From: Obelidium mucronatum
Lineage: Eukaryota; Chytridiomycota; Chytridiomycetes; Chytridiales; Chytriomycetaceae
Assembly (NCBI GenBank): GCA_025765595.1
Contig: JAIVFH010000265.1
Span: forward strand, 1 to 36,795
Reading direction: 5' to 3'
Length of the DNA stretch: 36,795 nucleotides
A program made the translations under genes and the position numbers. The notes beneath the pieces were generated by a model that had not been told where the DNA came from, did not search any database, and saw only the letters and a program-made list of their open reading frames with translations. Below are positions 20,937 through 29,929 of the stretch, piece by piece. Positions within the stretch are counted from its first letter, which is position 1. Every line of letters starts with the position of its first letter.

Positions 20937-22450
20937 ATGACTTGCTTTGTTTTGACCACTCATCCCACCCGCAATACTGTTGTAGTCGCCGCCAGCAACC
21001 TCTTCCCTAAGACCTGCGTTGCAATTGAAACACCACTTGTCGTTTTCCGTTGTGACCCCACTGAAAGACAGCCAGCAGCTTTTAGTCCTTTCTGCCATGC
21101 ATCCACCTGGAACTGTTATCTACAATACCTGCTTCTCCCTCTCAATATCCAAGACCAACTTCTTGACTTTTACTGCGATATTCACAGCCCCAAAGCCGAG
21201 ATTCAGCGGTATTTGTTCTCTCAAGTTCCACCCTCTGCTCACCTTGAACACGAATTTGATTCGGAACTCTTTATTCGCGTGTCAATGCTAATTGAATTCA
21301 ATGCTTTTGCAAACCACTGATGGAGATTTTGCACTCTATTCGCTGATGGGAAAGCTTTCACACTCGTGTCGGCCCAATTGTCATTGGTGGCCAGAAGCCT
21401 GGCAAAATGCGTGTTCAAGTTATTGATTACATTACCGCTGGTGAAGAGCTCACTATTGATTACGAAGCTTCCAGAAGTCAGACACAGCCGATTCAGTTCC
21501 GTAGACCCTATTTGCTCCGCTTCCAAAGGATTCACCGTGCATGTGCCCGCGTTGCTCCGCCACCTTTGACGATACTCGCCCGTTTTATTGCATCAAAGCG
21601 CCAAAGTGTACTGGAATCCATTACAAAAGCAATCACCATCCCACCAACTTTCTTTTAACTTCTTGCAACAAGTGCCACTACGAACCAACAGAGAAAGACA
21701 CCATCTCGATTCAAGATGAAGAGCGCTTGCTACTTAGTCCAAACCACTCAGCGTAAAAAAGTAGACCCCAACCCCCACCACCAGCTTAATATCAACCTCA
21801 CAAACGTAACCAAAGAATTGAAACCACCCCATCCCCATCATTATTTGGCTCAAGATTATTGGTCTGTGAAATTGCTTGATGCTCAAAAGCATGTTTCTGA
21901 AGTGTCACAACTGACATTGTTTTTGAAATCGAAAGTGGAATGCTTGCAATCCATTGTTCATTACGCGTGTGAAGAAACAGCTCGAGAGCTAGAAGATCTT
22001 GGAGACTCTTTGGGAGATGATGATGCGAGTACTGGTTTCTGTGCGGTAACTCCCTTTGGATCAAAAACATTTCCTGGTAACCTCAAACTGACTGTGATGG
22101 GTGAACGACGCAAATTTCAAGTTCATGGAAGAATTCCAACCATGAAAGACTTGAAGGAAGCTCAGAAAGTGTACCGCGAGACCCTCGTTATGTTTGGTGT
22201 GTTGCGGGGAGATACAAGCCCTACTGTAGGAAATGTTTCAAACAAACTCTTGGAAGTTCAAAAGAAGCTCAACTGGCATGAAGATGTGGTACTTCCATTG
22301 CAGGTGTGCTGCTTGTGTGGGCATATTTGCGATTCAAAGAGAGGAGAGGCCCCAATGAAGAACTGTGGAAAGTGTCGCAAGGTGTCTTACTGCTGTGTGG
22401 AGCATCAACGTGCACAGTGGAGAATCCACAAGAAGCATTGTATTCCGTAG
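20937..22450 (+). CDS. SET-MYND (SMYD-like) protein, copy 2, frame breaks
   Basis: The ATG at 20937 begins MTCFVLTTHPTRNTVVVAAS. The SET region includes MGKLSHSCRPNCHWW and GEELTIDYEASRSQTQPI, then post-SET CMCPRCSATFDDTRPFYC. The C-terminal part from about 21716 is one clean frame: a helical segment, then a MYND zinc finger (CCLCGHICDSKRGE, CGKCRKVSYCC, HQRAQWRIHKKHC) ending at 22450. The MYND finger at the C-terminus rather than within the SET domain differs from animal SMYD proteins. At about 21319, 21411, 21520, 21536 and 21750 the sequence has one base too many; copy 1 gives the expected reading at most of these sites. Likely a protein-lysine methyltransferase. About 55-70% similar to copy 1 where both are readable. 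Confidence 0.72.
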
Positions 22451-22511
22451 TTTTTCGCATTGAGGAGAAAGGCAGCTGCCAAGAAAGAAAGAATTGTTTG
22501 CGTTTATGTGG

Positions 22512-22517
22512 AATAAA
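22512..22517 (+). terminator. AATAAA polyadenylation-like signal after SET-MYND copy 2
   Basis: The hexamer lies 62 bp after the TAG at 22448-22450, in the short convergent gap before the leftward Ala-rich gene. Confidence 0.45.
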
Positions 22518-22603
22518 AGTCACGTGACTCCACCAATGAGTGTGTGATTGCGGGATAACAGTCGTTTATTGCGAATAGAGGGGAGTGTGTACATAGAAGA
22601 GGG

Positions 22604-22957
22604 CTAGTTGTCGTTCTGGATGCCCCTGTCGAAGTTCCTGAAGAACGGAATCAGACTCGCCACTGTGCCCACTATCGACACCGGCAGGAACGCCCACAGT
22701 TCCTTTCCCCGCCCCATGATTTCGTCAATGTACGCCGGATCGTACGTCGACGCCGCCGTTGTTGCCGCCGCCGCCGTCGCCGCCGAAGTCGCCGAAGCCG
22801 TTGAAGTCGCCGCCGCTGCGCCGGAAGCGGAAGAGGAGCCGGAAGCGGACGCCGCCGCCGTTGTTCCGGCGCTTCCGCTTCCGGCCGTCGTCGCTGCGTC
22901 CTGCGCTGCCGCCGCTGCCGCAAGAAGAAGAACAAGAAGTGAAGAAGGCGCTCGCAT
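22604..22957 (-). CDS. Small Ala/Ser/Thr-rich secreted or membrane-anchored protein
   Basis: About 117 residues from ATG 22957. The N-terminus MRAPSSLLVLLLAAAAAAQD is a classic signal peptide. It is followed by a low-complexity Ala/Ser/Thr/Gly stretch (residues about 20-70) that would be heavily O-glycosylated if secreted. A non-repetitive C-terminus (YDPAYIDEIMGRGKELW, then AFLPVSIVGTVASLIPFF) forms one probable membrane helix with a charged tail. No family is recognised. The low-complexity part comes from GCC/GCN trinucleotide runs, which also leave the other strand open. A start at 23002 is possible, but 22957 gives the clean signal peptide. It is divergent from the gene at 23131, with 173 bp between starts. 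Confidence 0.62.
   Translation of the reverse strand: MRAPSSLLVLLLAAAAAAQDAATTAGSGSAGTTAAASASGSSSASGAAAATSTASATSAATAAAATTAASTYDPAYIDEIMGRGKELWAFLPVSIVGTVASLIPFFRNFDRGIQNDN
22735..22930. repeat. GC-rich GCC/GCN trinucleotide-repeat stretch
   Basis: Imperfect GCC, GCG and GTC triplet runs encode the Ala/Ser/Thr linker of the leftward gene. The bias is strong enough that several frames on both strands stay open. A likely hotspot for length variation. Confidence 0.7.
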
Positions 22958-23130
22958 TTGTTGCAAAATTAAATTGAAACAATTCCAATAAAGAGGGACC
23001 AAGCCCGCTTAAGTAAAGCGCCACTGTCTCTCTGCTTGACGTGCCGCCAATCACCTGGAGTCGCTGGGCCGCATGCACAAATTGAAGTAAGGCAATCTGT
23101 TCAAGAATCAAGAGAATCTGACGTAAAAAA

Positions 23131-24349
23131 ATGTTCCGTCCCGTCACTGCTGAGAAAGTCCCGCTGATCACACTCGACGATGCAACTCTTCTCATTGCTG
23201 AAAAAGAATCCAGAAAGACTGTGGCGCAAGCAAAGAGTCGCATCGTGGGCGGAACAATCAACCTGATGCTGCTATCGCCAATGGCTGTCTATGGAATTGC
23301 AAAGAGCGCCAAGGTCTCGCGAAGAGAATACTGGTCTCACGATGAGTTGATCAAAGAGATTGAGCGAAGGAAGCTTACCGTCTTGCCCAAGGTGTGTGCT
23401 TGTGTCTTTTTGAAATCAGTTGCAATTATTAACAAGCAGTGTTCTTTCACGCTCAGACCATAGATGAATCGAATGCGGCGCTGGTTGGAGGACAGGTCGT
23501 TGCTGTTGCTTTAGGTCACACTCTTGGTCCTCTTGTCGCAGGAGGTGTCGTGGGTGCTGCTGCGAGTGGTGAGTCTAAACTGTATCAAGTCTTCCTACTA
23601 ACCCGATCGCATTTTCACAGGTGCTGCATCCAAAATGACATCATTTTGCCGTTACAAAGGTTGCCGATAGCGCTGTTGAAACCGCCACCGTTGCTGCCGC
23701 AGGAAAAGCTAGCGAAGCAATCGCGTCAAAATACTCGGCTGGTCCCTGAACCAGGTTTATACTGTCCCCGAATCAAATATAGTTACCGCGACCAGCCATT
23801 TAGGGGGGACGTGGAGTGGTTTTGGGCAATCTGAGATTGAAAGTGAGACTGACGCAGCAGAAAACCAGAAACCCGCCGCTGGTGGAATCAAGGGGCTTGT
23901 GAACATTGCGTCGGCTCATTTCTCTCATACCTCTGAGGCCATCAAAAGCGCTGCCTCATCTTCCACTCCTTTAAAGACGCTGGTATCTGGCCTGTCGAAC
24001 TCAGTATCAACCACAGCATCTGCTGTTGTCACAGTCGTCACTGGAAAGGGTGCTGATGCCGTCAAGGAAGATTTCGCGGTTCCAATCAAATATAGAATGA
24101 AGTTTGAATTGATCATTACGGGTGTTAAAGTGTCTGGAAAGAACCTTGTTGACGATTTGACTGTTTCTGGAAAATGCCACGAGTCTGGAACGTCGATTGA
24201 ATGGACTGAAACTATCTCCAAAAGCGAAGGAAGTGCTGATGAGGATTTGTCTGTTTCATATCACGCCAAGATTAAGGGTGGGCAAATGCATGGATCAGTG
24301 GACATCCACAGATGGAAGAAAAGGGACCTTTGTCTTGTCTCATCTTTAA
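23131..24349 (+). CDS. Conserved hypothetical protein, tandem copy 1, frame breaks
   Basis: Exons 23131-23391, 23457-23568 and 23621-24349. It begins MFRPVTAEKVPLITLDDATL. The middle is Gly/Ala/Val-rich and hydrophobic (GGQVVAVALGHTLGPLVAGG), which could insert into or associate with membranes. The C-terminal third is a beta-rich domain (EDFAVPIKYRMKFEL, VSGKCHESGTSIEWTE, SVSYHAKIKGGQMHG) shared with copy 2. I do not recognise the family. Reading copy 2 alongside shows one extra base near 23646, in the G6 run near 23803, and near 24294. After the last of these the true end is TFVLSHL with TAA at 24347-24349. No enzyme motif is visible. Confidence 0.6.
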
Positions 24350-24440
24350 AGAGGTTTTTTGGATTGAATATCGACTACTTTAAGTAGAATTGCTTGAATA
24401 GTTGCTTGATCGGTTTCTTGTTAAAAATCAAGCATTGAAC

Positions 24441-25667
24441 ATGTTTCGACCAGTCACCGCCGACAGAGTGCCTCTAGTTACTTTGGACGACTGCCACCCT
24501 TCTTCAAGCTGAAAAAGGACACTCGTAAGACGGTTAGCTCAAGCAAAGAGCCGTATCATTGGTGGCGGAGTAAACCTGTTGTTGTTGAGTCCCATGGCTG
24601 TCTTCAGCATTCGCAAAGAGTCATAAAGTCTCAAAGCGAGAATATTGGTCTCATGAAGAGTTGATGAAGGAGATCGAGAGGCGGAAGCTGACTGTGTTGC
24701 CAAAGGCAAGCCATCTTTACGAGATCCAACCCGAGTTTCTAATTTACAAAACAGACGTTTGACGAATCGAATACTGCATTGCTTGGAGGTCAAGTTGTAG
24801 CTATTGCTCTTGGGCATACTGTTGGAGAAATGGTTGGAGATGCCGTTGGCAGTTGAGTTTTTGCTGTAGTGTTACATATTGATGATCATTGAATGACACC
24901 CCTGTCTCTATTTAGCCAGTGTTTCTACCGTATCCAACTACATTGCCTCTGAAGCAACAGACCACGCAGTTCAAGAGGCAACCATTACAGCATCAGGAAA
25001 AGTGACAGATACCATTGGTGGGAACGGTATTCCAAATCCTCAATCAGCCTATTCCCTGCCAGACACATCTTCCACTGCCACGAACCATTTATCCGGCACT
25101 TGGAGTGGTTTTGGCCAATCTGAAGTGGAGTCGAATACTCCAGAACCACCTCCTTACAAACCAGACGAAAGCCCTAAACAAGAGAATATTCGTCCAGCTG
25201 GATTCAAGGGCCTTGTTGTCTCTGCCGTCAGCATTGCAGCTAATCATCTCTCATCCACCACGAATGCAATTAAAACCGCGGCTGCTTCATCAACTCCACT
25301 CCGAACTTTGGTTTCTGGGCTCTCGAATTCCGTTGTCACTACGGCATCTGCCGTCGTAACCGTTGTGACTGCCGGAAAACCAGGTAGCACTGAAGTTATC
25401 AAGGAAGATTTCGCGGTCCCCATCAAGTACCGTATGAAGTTTGAGTTTGGCCTAACAGGCGTGGATGTGTCTGGAAAGAACTTGGTCGATGGGTTGGCTG
25501 TGACTGGAAAATGTCATGAATCTGGAACTGTAATCCACTGGAGCGAATACGATAAGGAATCTGATTTGACGGTTTCGTATCAAGCAAAAGTTTCTGGAGG
25601 GCAAATGAATGGGACTTGGAATGCTACTGATGGACGAAAGGGGACATTTGCATTGTCACACTTGTAA
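24441..25667 (+). CDS. Conserved hypothetical protein, tandem copy 2, 5' frame breaks
   Basis: The start MFRPVTADRVPLVTLDD aligns with copy 1. The first 200 bp contain several one-base disruptions relative to copy 1 (near 24492, 24515, 24533 and 24613). The introns seem conserved: a donor near 24706, and an acceptor near 24915 before SVSTVSNYIASEATDHAV. The final exon is clean and covers the conserved features: SGTWSGFGQSEVES, a Pro-rich linker (PEPPPYKPDESP), a Ser/Thr/Ala region, then the C-terminal beta-rich domain (EDFAVPIKYRMKFEF, VTGKCHESGTVIHWSE, GGQMNGTWNATDGRKGTF). No known family identified. The C-terminal domain is the best-conserved part between the copies, so it probably carries the function. 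Confidence 0.6.
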
Positions 25668-25862
25668 CTGTTGTTTTTTGTTTGATGTTGTCGATGTTGT
25701 TTGTTTATAATATATTCCAAGTTAACGCTTTGTGATTGTCAGTTTTGGTGCCACTCAGTCACATGATCGGGGGTATTGTACTTTTTCATCTTATCTCGAC
25801 CACTTCAAGCGACTTCACCGTTCAAACAAGTGCCATACCCCAAACCATCCGTCCGTCCATCC

Positions 25863-26696
25863 ATGGCTTCAACAAAGGATGTTTTCAGTGCTGCTCAGAA
25901 CCCATTCGAGCATCTCCTACCACTCGAACTGACGCGAGACATGTTCTCCTGGATCCACCCAAACAGAGTCCTTTACTTCCGCCGCCTCTCCAAAGGCTTT
26001 GACCTCCTTTTAACCACCGCTCAATTCGCTCGCCTGAACCTGGATCGCTTTGTCCCACCCAGAGCCAATTTAGATAACAACACACACTCAAGAGAGCCCA
26101 CCGAGTTCGACATCCTCTATTTCCACTGGCCAGAAAAGTACCAAACCGTCTATTCGAACACGAATATGAATGATTTGACGGAAATACATTGGACTCAATC
26201 GAATATCCTGGCGCCTCTCCCCAAAAACCTGTCGTGTCTCCAAACGCTTACACATTTAAGCCTCCGGTACTGCGGTTTGCAGGGAAATATACCCAAAGAA
26301 ATCATGAACATGTCTCAACTAGAGCATCTTGATTTGGACAACAACTTTCTGGACGGGGCTATTCCTGAAGAAATCGGGAATCTAGTTAATCTACGAAGCC
26401 TGGCGATGGGAGATAATAATCTGACGGGGAAGTTACCGATGGAGCTATGTAAGCTAGAAAATCTGCAAGAGTTGTGTCTTTCAAATAACAGCCTGTCAGG
26501 TTCACTTCCTGAACAGATTGGAGATCTTTTGGCATTGAAAGAGCTGTATCTCTCGTATAACAACCTTTCGGGCTGCATTCCATACGAAATTGGGAAATGT
26601 AAAAGGTTGGAGAAGTTGTACTTGAATGGGAACAGTTTTGTTGGGGAAATACCTGCTCCTATTATTCAAATCATATTTATGGGGTACACGTTTTAA
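25863..26696 (+). CDS. Plant-type leucine-rich-repeat protein with F-box-like start
   Basis: A single exon of 277 residues. Residues about 17-55 (HLLPLELTRDMFSWIHPNRVLYFRRLSK, quoted in two pieces: LLPLELTRDMFSWIHP and NRVLYFRRLSK) look like a degenerate F-box. From about residue 125 there are six LRRs of the plant-specific type with the LxGxIP signature, for example LDLDNNFLDGAIPEEIG and LYLSYNNLSGCIPYEIG. No signal peptide or membrane segment is seen, so it is probably cytoplasmic and not a plant-style receptor. If the F-box is real, it would link LRR-bound targets to an SCF ubiquitin ligase. The last repeat is cut short by a hydrophobic end (IIQIIFMGYTF). An upstream in-frame ATG exists, but 25863 gives the shortest sensible N-terminus. 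Confidence 0.8.
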   Translation: MASTKDVFSAAQNPFEHLLPLELTRDMFSWIHPNRVLYFRRLSKGFDLLLTTAQFARLNLDRFVPPRANLDNNTHSREPTEFDILYFHWPEKYQTVYSNTNMNDLTEIHWTQSNILAPLPKNLSCLQTLTHLSLRYCGLQGNIPKEIMNMSQLEHLDLDNNFLDGAIPEEIGNLVNLRSLAMGDNNLTGKLPMELCKLENLQELCLSNNSLSGSLPEQIGDLLALKELYLSYNNLSGCIPYEIGKCKRLEKLYLNGNSFVGEIPAPIIQIIFMGYTF

Positions 26697-26840
26697 GCGA
26701 ATATATGAAAACTTGGCTTACGAACAAACACTGACAAATTCGGTGAAAATTAATTCTTCTTCGTGGGGATTTTGATTCGCAAGCATAAGTGCGCCACCCT
26801 TTTTTTTTGGGTACGTCAGCCGAAAATTCTCAAACAACCT

Positions 26841-26848
26841 TATATAAA
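26841..26848 (+). promoter_or_regulatory. TATA box of the repeat-peptide precursor gene
   Basis: TATATAAA stands 56 bp upstream of the precursor ATG, the only well-formed TATA box noticed immediately upstream of a start in this window. TATA promoters in fungi usually drive highly expressed or inducible genes. Confidence 0.55.
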
Positions 26849-26903
26849 TCGGGCAAATGTCCTGTCCTCTAACCATCACAAAAAAAAGGAGCCTGTTATA
26901 ATA

Positions 26904-27614
26904 ATGAAGTTGGATCTTACCCTTGTCCTCGTCCTTGCTGCCACTGCTACCGCCCTTCCACTCATTGACTGGTACCCACAAACTGACGGCAAGGCTGCCC
27001 ATGCGGATATCACCATCAACACCAAACGTGATATGCAAGCCCGCGCGATCGATGCTTCCCGCTCTGCCATAATTCACAAGGAGGGAGGTGCCATAGATGC
27101 TTCCAGACGAGCTATCGATGCCTCTCGTTCGGGAATCATCCACAAGGAAGGCGGCGCTGTAGACGCATCCAAGCGTTCGGATTACCCTCAAACGGACTCG
27201 GATGCACTTGTTAATGATACCAAACGCGATGTTGAAGCTAGTGCTGTGGATGCTTCCCGTCATGCCGATATCAAGAACAAGGGACACACGGATATTACCA
27301 TTAACACTAAGCGTGATGTTGAAGCCCGTGCCCAGATGGACGGAAAAACTGACCACCAAAACAAGGGATCTAATTGGGAGGACAGGCGTGATGATGAGGG
27401 TGATATTACCATCAACACTAAACGTGATGTTGAAGCTCGTGCCCAAATGGACGGAAAGACGGACCACCAAAACAAGGGATCCAAATGGGAGGACAGACGT
27501 GCTGTGGATGCTTCCCGTGCTGACATCAAGAACAAGGGACACACTGATATTACCATCAACACCAAGCGTTCAGACATCAAAAACAAGGACATCACAATCA
27601 ACCAGCGTCGTTGA
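26904..27614 (+). CDS. Secreted repeat precursor with dibasic (Kex2-type) sites
   Basis: A single exon of 236 residues. Residues 1-18 (MKLDLTLVLVLAATATA plus one) are a signal peptide. The rest is a mosaic of short repeats ended by ten dibasic sites: KR at 41, 90, 107, 136, 173 and 221; RR at 68, 161, 198 and 235. DITINTKR occurs four times and DITINQRR once at the very end. DVEARAQMDGKTDHQNKGS and ADIKNKGHTDITINTKR each occur twice exactly. YPQTD occurs twice and [IV]DAS[RK] six times. After several KR sites comes DVEA or DMQA, which recalls the X-Ala spacers of yeast alpha-factor. There are no cysteines. This is the design of a Kex2-processed pheromone, signalling or other secreted-peptide precursor. 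The mature peptide and its role are not known. Confidence 0.85.
   Translation: MKLDLTLVLVLAATATALPLIDWYPQTDGKAAHADITINTKRDMQARAIDASRSAIIHKEGGAIDASRRAIDASRSGIIHKEGGAVDASKRSDYPQTDSDALVNDTKRDVEASAVDASRHADIKNKGHTDITINTKRDVEARAQMDGKTDHQNKGSNWEDRRDDEGDITINTKRDVEARAQMDGKTDHQNKGSKWEDRRAVDASRADIKNKGHTDITINTKRSDIKNKDITINQRR
27291..27500 (+). repeat. Tandem internal duplication in the precursor gene
   Basis: Two near-identical DNA copies, 27291-27389 and 27402-27500, each encode DITINTKR + DVEARAQMDGKTDHQNKGS + xWEDRR. A 12-bp segment encoding DDEG separates them. The few base differences are mostly silent, suggesting recent duplication with the peptide sequence conserved. Confidence 0.8.
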
Positions 27615-27654
27615 AACCATTTATTTCTCCTGTTACGCCCAATAATTCGACCTC

Positions 27655-27660
27655 AATAAA
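27655..27660 (+). terminator. AATAAA polyadenylation-like signal of precursor gene
   Basis: The hexamer is 41 bp after the stop codon and 68 bp before the NCS-1 ATG, consistent with a very compact transcript end. Confidence 0.45.
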
Positions 27661-27728
27661 AATACATATAGTATCTGTGAAACTGTGGAAAAATAATAGG
27701 ATTGGATTGAATAAAAATAGTTTGAAAA

Positions 27729-28550
27729 ATGGGGAAAGCAACTTCGAAGCTGGCGCCAGCAGAAGCGGCTTTATTAGAAAAATCGACGCGTTGTAAGTAA
27801 ATTAAAGTAACCCTTTGTGATGACATACTTACTGCACCTCTGGCAGTCGACAAAAAGGAGCTTCAAGACTGGTGCGCATTATTGATTAGACATTCCAACT
27901 GCATCTAATAACCTTGTAATTATAGGTACAAAGGATTCATGAAAGAATGTCCGACGGGATCGCTCTCAAAAACGGCCTTCAAAGACATGTACAAACAGTT
28001 TTTCCCATTCGGGGATTCAAACGCGTATGCCGATCGCGTCTTTCATATGTTTGACTCTGATAAAGACGGTAACAGAAGAGAATCTTCCTTTCAGAAAGAC
28101 CGAGAAAGTGTCGAACGGCTGACATGAGGGGTTGTGTTTTTTTTCGCGTATAGGATTCATCAACTTCAGAGAGTTTGTAAATGCGATATCTATTTCATCT
28201 AAAGGAACCGAGAATGAAAAGCTGGAATGGGCATTTACTTTGTACGATATTAATGGCGATGGGGTTGTGACACACGAAGAGATGCTTCAAGTTGTTTCAG
28301 CAATATTTGCCATGGTCGGAAACAGTGTGAAGCACGCATCCGATGAAGATACACCCGAAAAGAAGGCGGAAAAGCTGTTTGGAATGCTGGATGTGGTTTG
28401 TATACCTTTTATTCTTGCTCAAAAGCTGATAATGGAAAAAAAAAAAACTAGGACGGCGACGGACAGCTTTCCTTGCCCGACTTCATCCACGGCGCTCAAA
28501 ATGATGCAACAACAATGCGCGCTCTTGCGGCTTTCAACTCTTTTATTTGA
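27729..28550 (+). CDS. NCS1: Neuronal calcium sensor 1 / frequenin
   Basis: Five exons: 27729-27792, 27847-27871, 27926-28068, 28154-28395 and 28452-28550. They close to 190 residues, exactly the usual NCS-1 length. The N-terminus MGKATSKL is an N-myristoylation signal (Gly2, Ser6). The first EF-hand is inactivated (KECPTGSLSK, the family CPxG signature). EF2 is DSDKDGFINFRE, EF3 is DINGDGVVTHEE and EF4 is DVDGDGQLSLPD. EF4 ends in Asp rather than the usual Glu at loop position 12, which would weaken or alter Ca2+ binding. In yeasts the protein is membrane-bound and activates phosphatidylinositol 4-kinase. It starts 114 bp after the precursor gene. Confidence 0.93.
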
Positions 28551-28607
28551 ATAATTTGAAAATGAAACTTGGCCCAAAAATTCCTTTTCATAAACGCAGT
28601 AATTCCA

Positions 28608-29929
28608 ATGGACGCCAAACGCCCTCAGTCGGATCTTTTGCCGTCGCAGTCAACACCGGAGGCCCAAGGTACCTAACTCGAAGGGGGAAGAACATAGATT
28701 GATCCTGATGGAGAGCGTCTGACTAATGCCACCGCCGACAGCTATCAACCAGTGGTTCAGTGATCTCAGCTATTACGAATCGACTCTTGAGCAAATGGCC
28801 GCATCGAAGCTGGACGATAGTTTTCGCGAAGAACTGAAGGCGATCGAACAGTGGTTCGCGGTGCTATCAGACCCGGAACGAACATCAGCCCTCTACGCTT
28901 TGCTCAAACACACAACGCCTGTACAGGTCCGCTTTTTTATCACTGGTGCGTTTATTAGGCCGCTTGTTCTTTGTTCGGGTTTTTAGAGCTCACTTGGAAA
29001 CCACAAAACAGTTTTGCAGCAAATGGCTGCGAAAGATGCAGCTTCAGCCTTACCTCTTGGATCAGTGCAACCAATTGGTATCGGTGGCGTTAAACATAGC
29101 TCTACACCTGCTCCGGTCAAAGGTGTGTTGTTGTCGTGTGTGTGATTTTCCTTATTCCATCCCACACATGCACCCTCTTTGCCTTTCGCACATATCTGAT
29201 ATCAAATATCAAAACCTTGAATAGCAACCGAACTCGATCTTCTTTCAATTGCCACTGGAAACTCGCTTCGCCTGAGTATGGACCACCCAAAAACTCCCAT
29301 CGACGCCGCTATCGCCCAAGCCAATTGGTCTACACCCAACAGTGCCCACCATGGCGCGGTTTCTCCATTACTACCTGTGAATCCGGGCGGCCCTATTTCA
29401 AACTATTCGATCCAACAACCACAATCGAGCCCCATGATCCAACCGCGTACATTTTCAGCTCATCCCGGGGAAGGATGGGGTCATGTCAATCTCGCTGCGA
29501 CTGGACGCTCGAAATCGGGGGCTGGTGTTGGGGGTAATGGCATGGTTTTACCACCAGGCTCGGATTACAGTGATTATGAAGATTATGGAGTGTCAGGCAG
29601 CGGTACGGGAGCTTTCAGAGAAAAGGGGAAAATTCCTGACGTTGTAGATTTGAGTTTGCTGAATGGTAAGGTTTATTCTTTCCCCAGTGTGTTGGATTGA
29701 CCAAAAATATAACACCATTGTATCCCTAGACGTTCCTGCCTGGCTCAGAAGTCTACGTTTACATAAATATGCCAGTTCTTTTGAAGGTTGCACATGGAGA
29801 GATATGGTGAAAATGTCTGACGCTCAGTTGGAAGCGAGAGGCGTGTCTGCAATGGGCGCTCGAAACAAATTAACAAAAGTGTTCGATCTCGTGCGAAGTG
29901 AATGCTCCAAAAGCGGAATTCCCATTTGA
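28608..29929 (+). CDS. VTS1: Vts1/Smaug-like SAM-domain RNA-binding protein
   Basis: Five exons: 28608-28668, 28742-28945, 29012-29122, 29225-29665 and 29730-29929. They close to 338 residues. The N-terminal block [20 protein letters not shown], then [19 protein letters not shown], continuing [14 protein letters not shown], is the conserved Vts1 N-terminal region. A Pro/Ser/Gly-rich linker follows. The last exon encodes the SAM domain: [55 protein letters not shown]. Vts1/Smaug SAM domains bind CNGG-loop hairpins (Smaug recognition elements) in mRNAs and recruit deadenylation machinery. The Leu-His-Lys-Tyr and Gly-Ala-Arg-Lys-Leu residues that line the RNA site are kept. Only 57 bp separate it from the NCS-1 stop. 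Confidence 0.92.

Noticed and set aside
22608..22991. Ala-rich open frame on the plus strand
   Set aside because: Arises from GCC-type triplet bias; the minus-strand frame has a signal peptide and a non-repetitive conserved-looking end.
26718..27542. Long open frame (274 codons) on the minus strand across the peptide-precursor gene
   Set aside because: It is the reverse complement of a repetitive gene; its Ser/Val/Gly-rich repeats mirror the sense repeats, and the sense strand has the signal peptide, TATA box and AATAAA.
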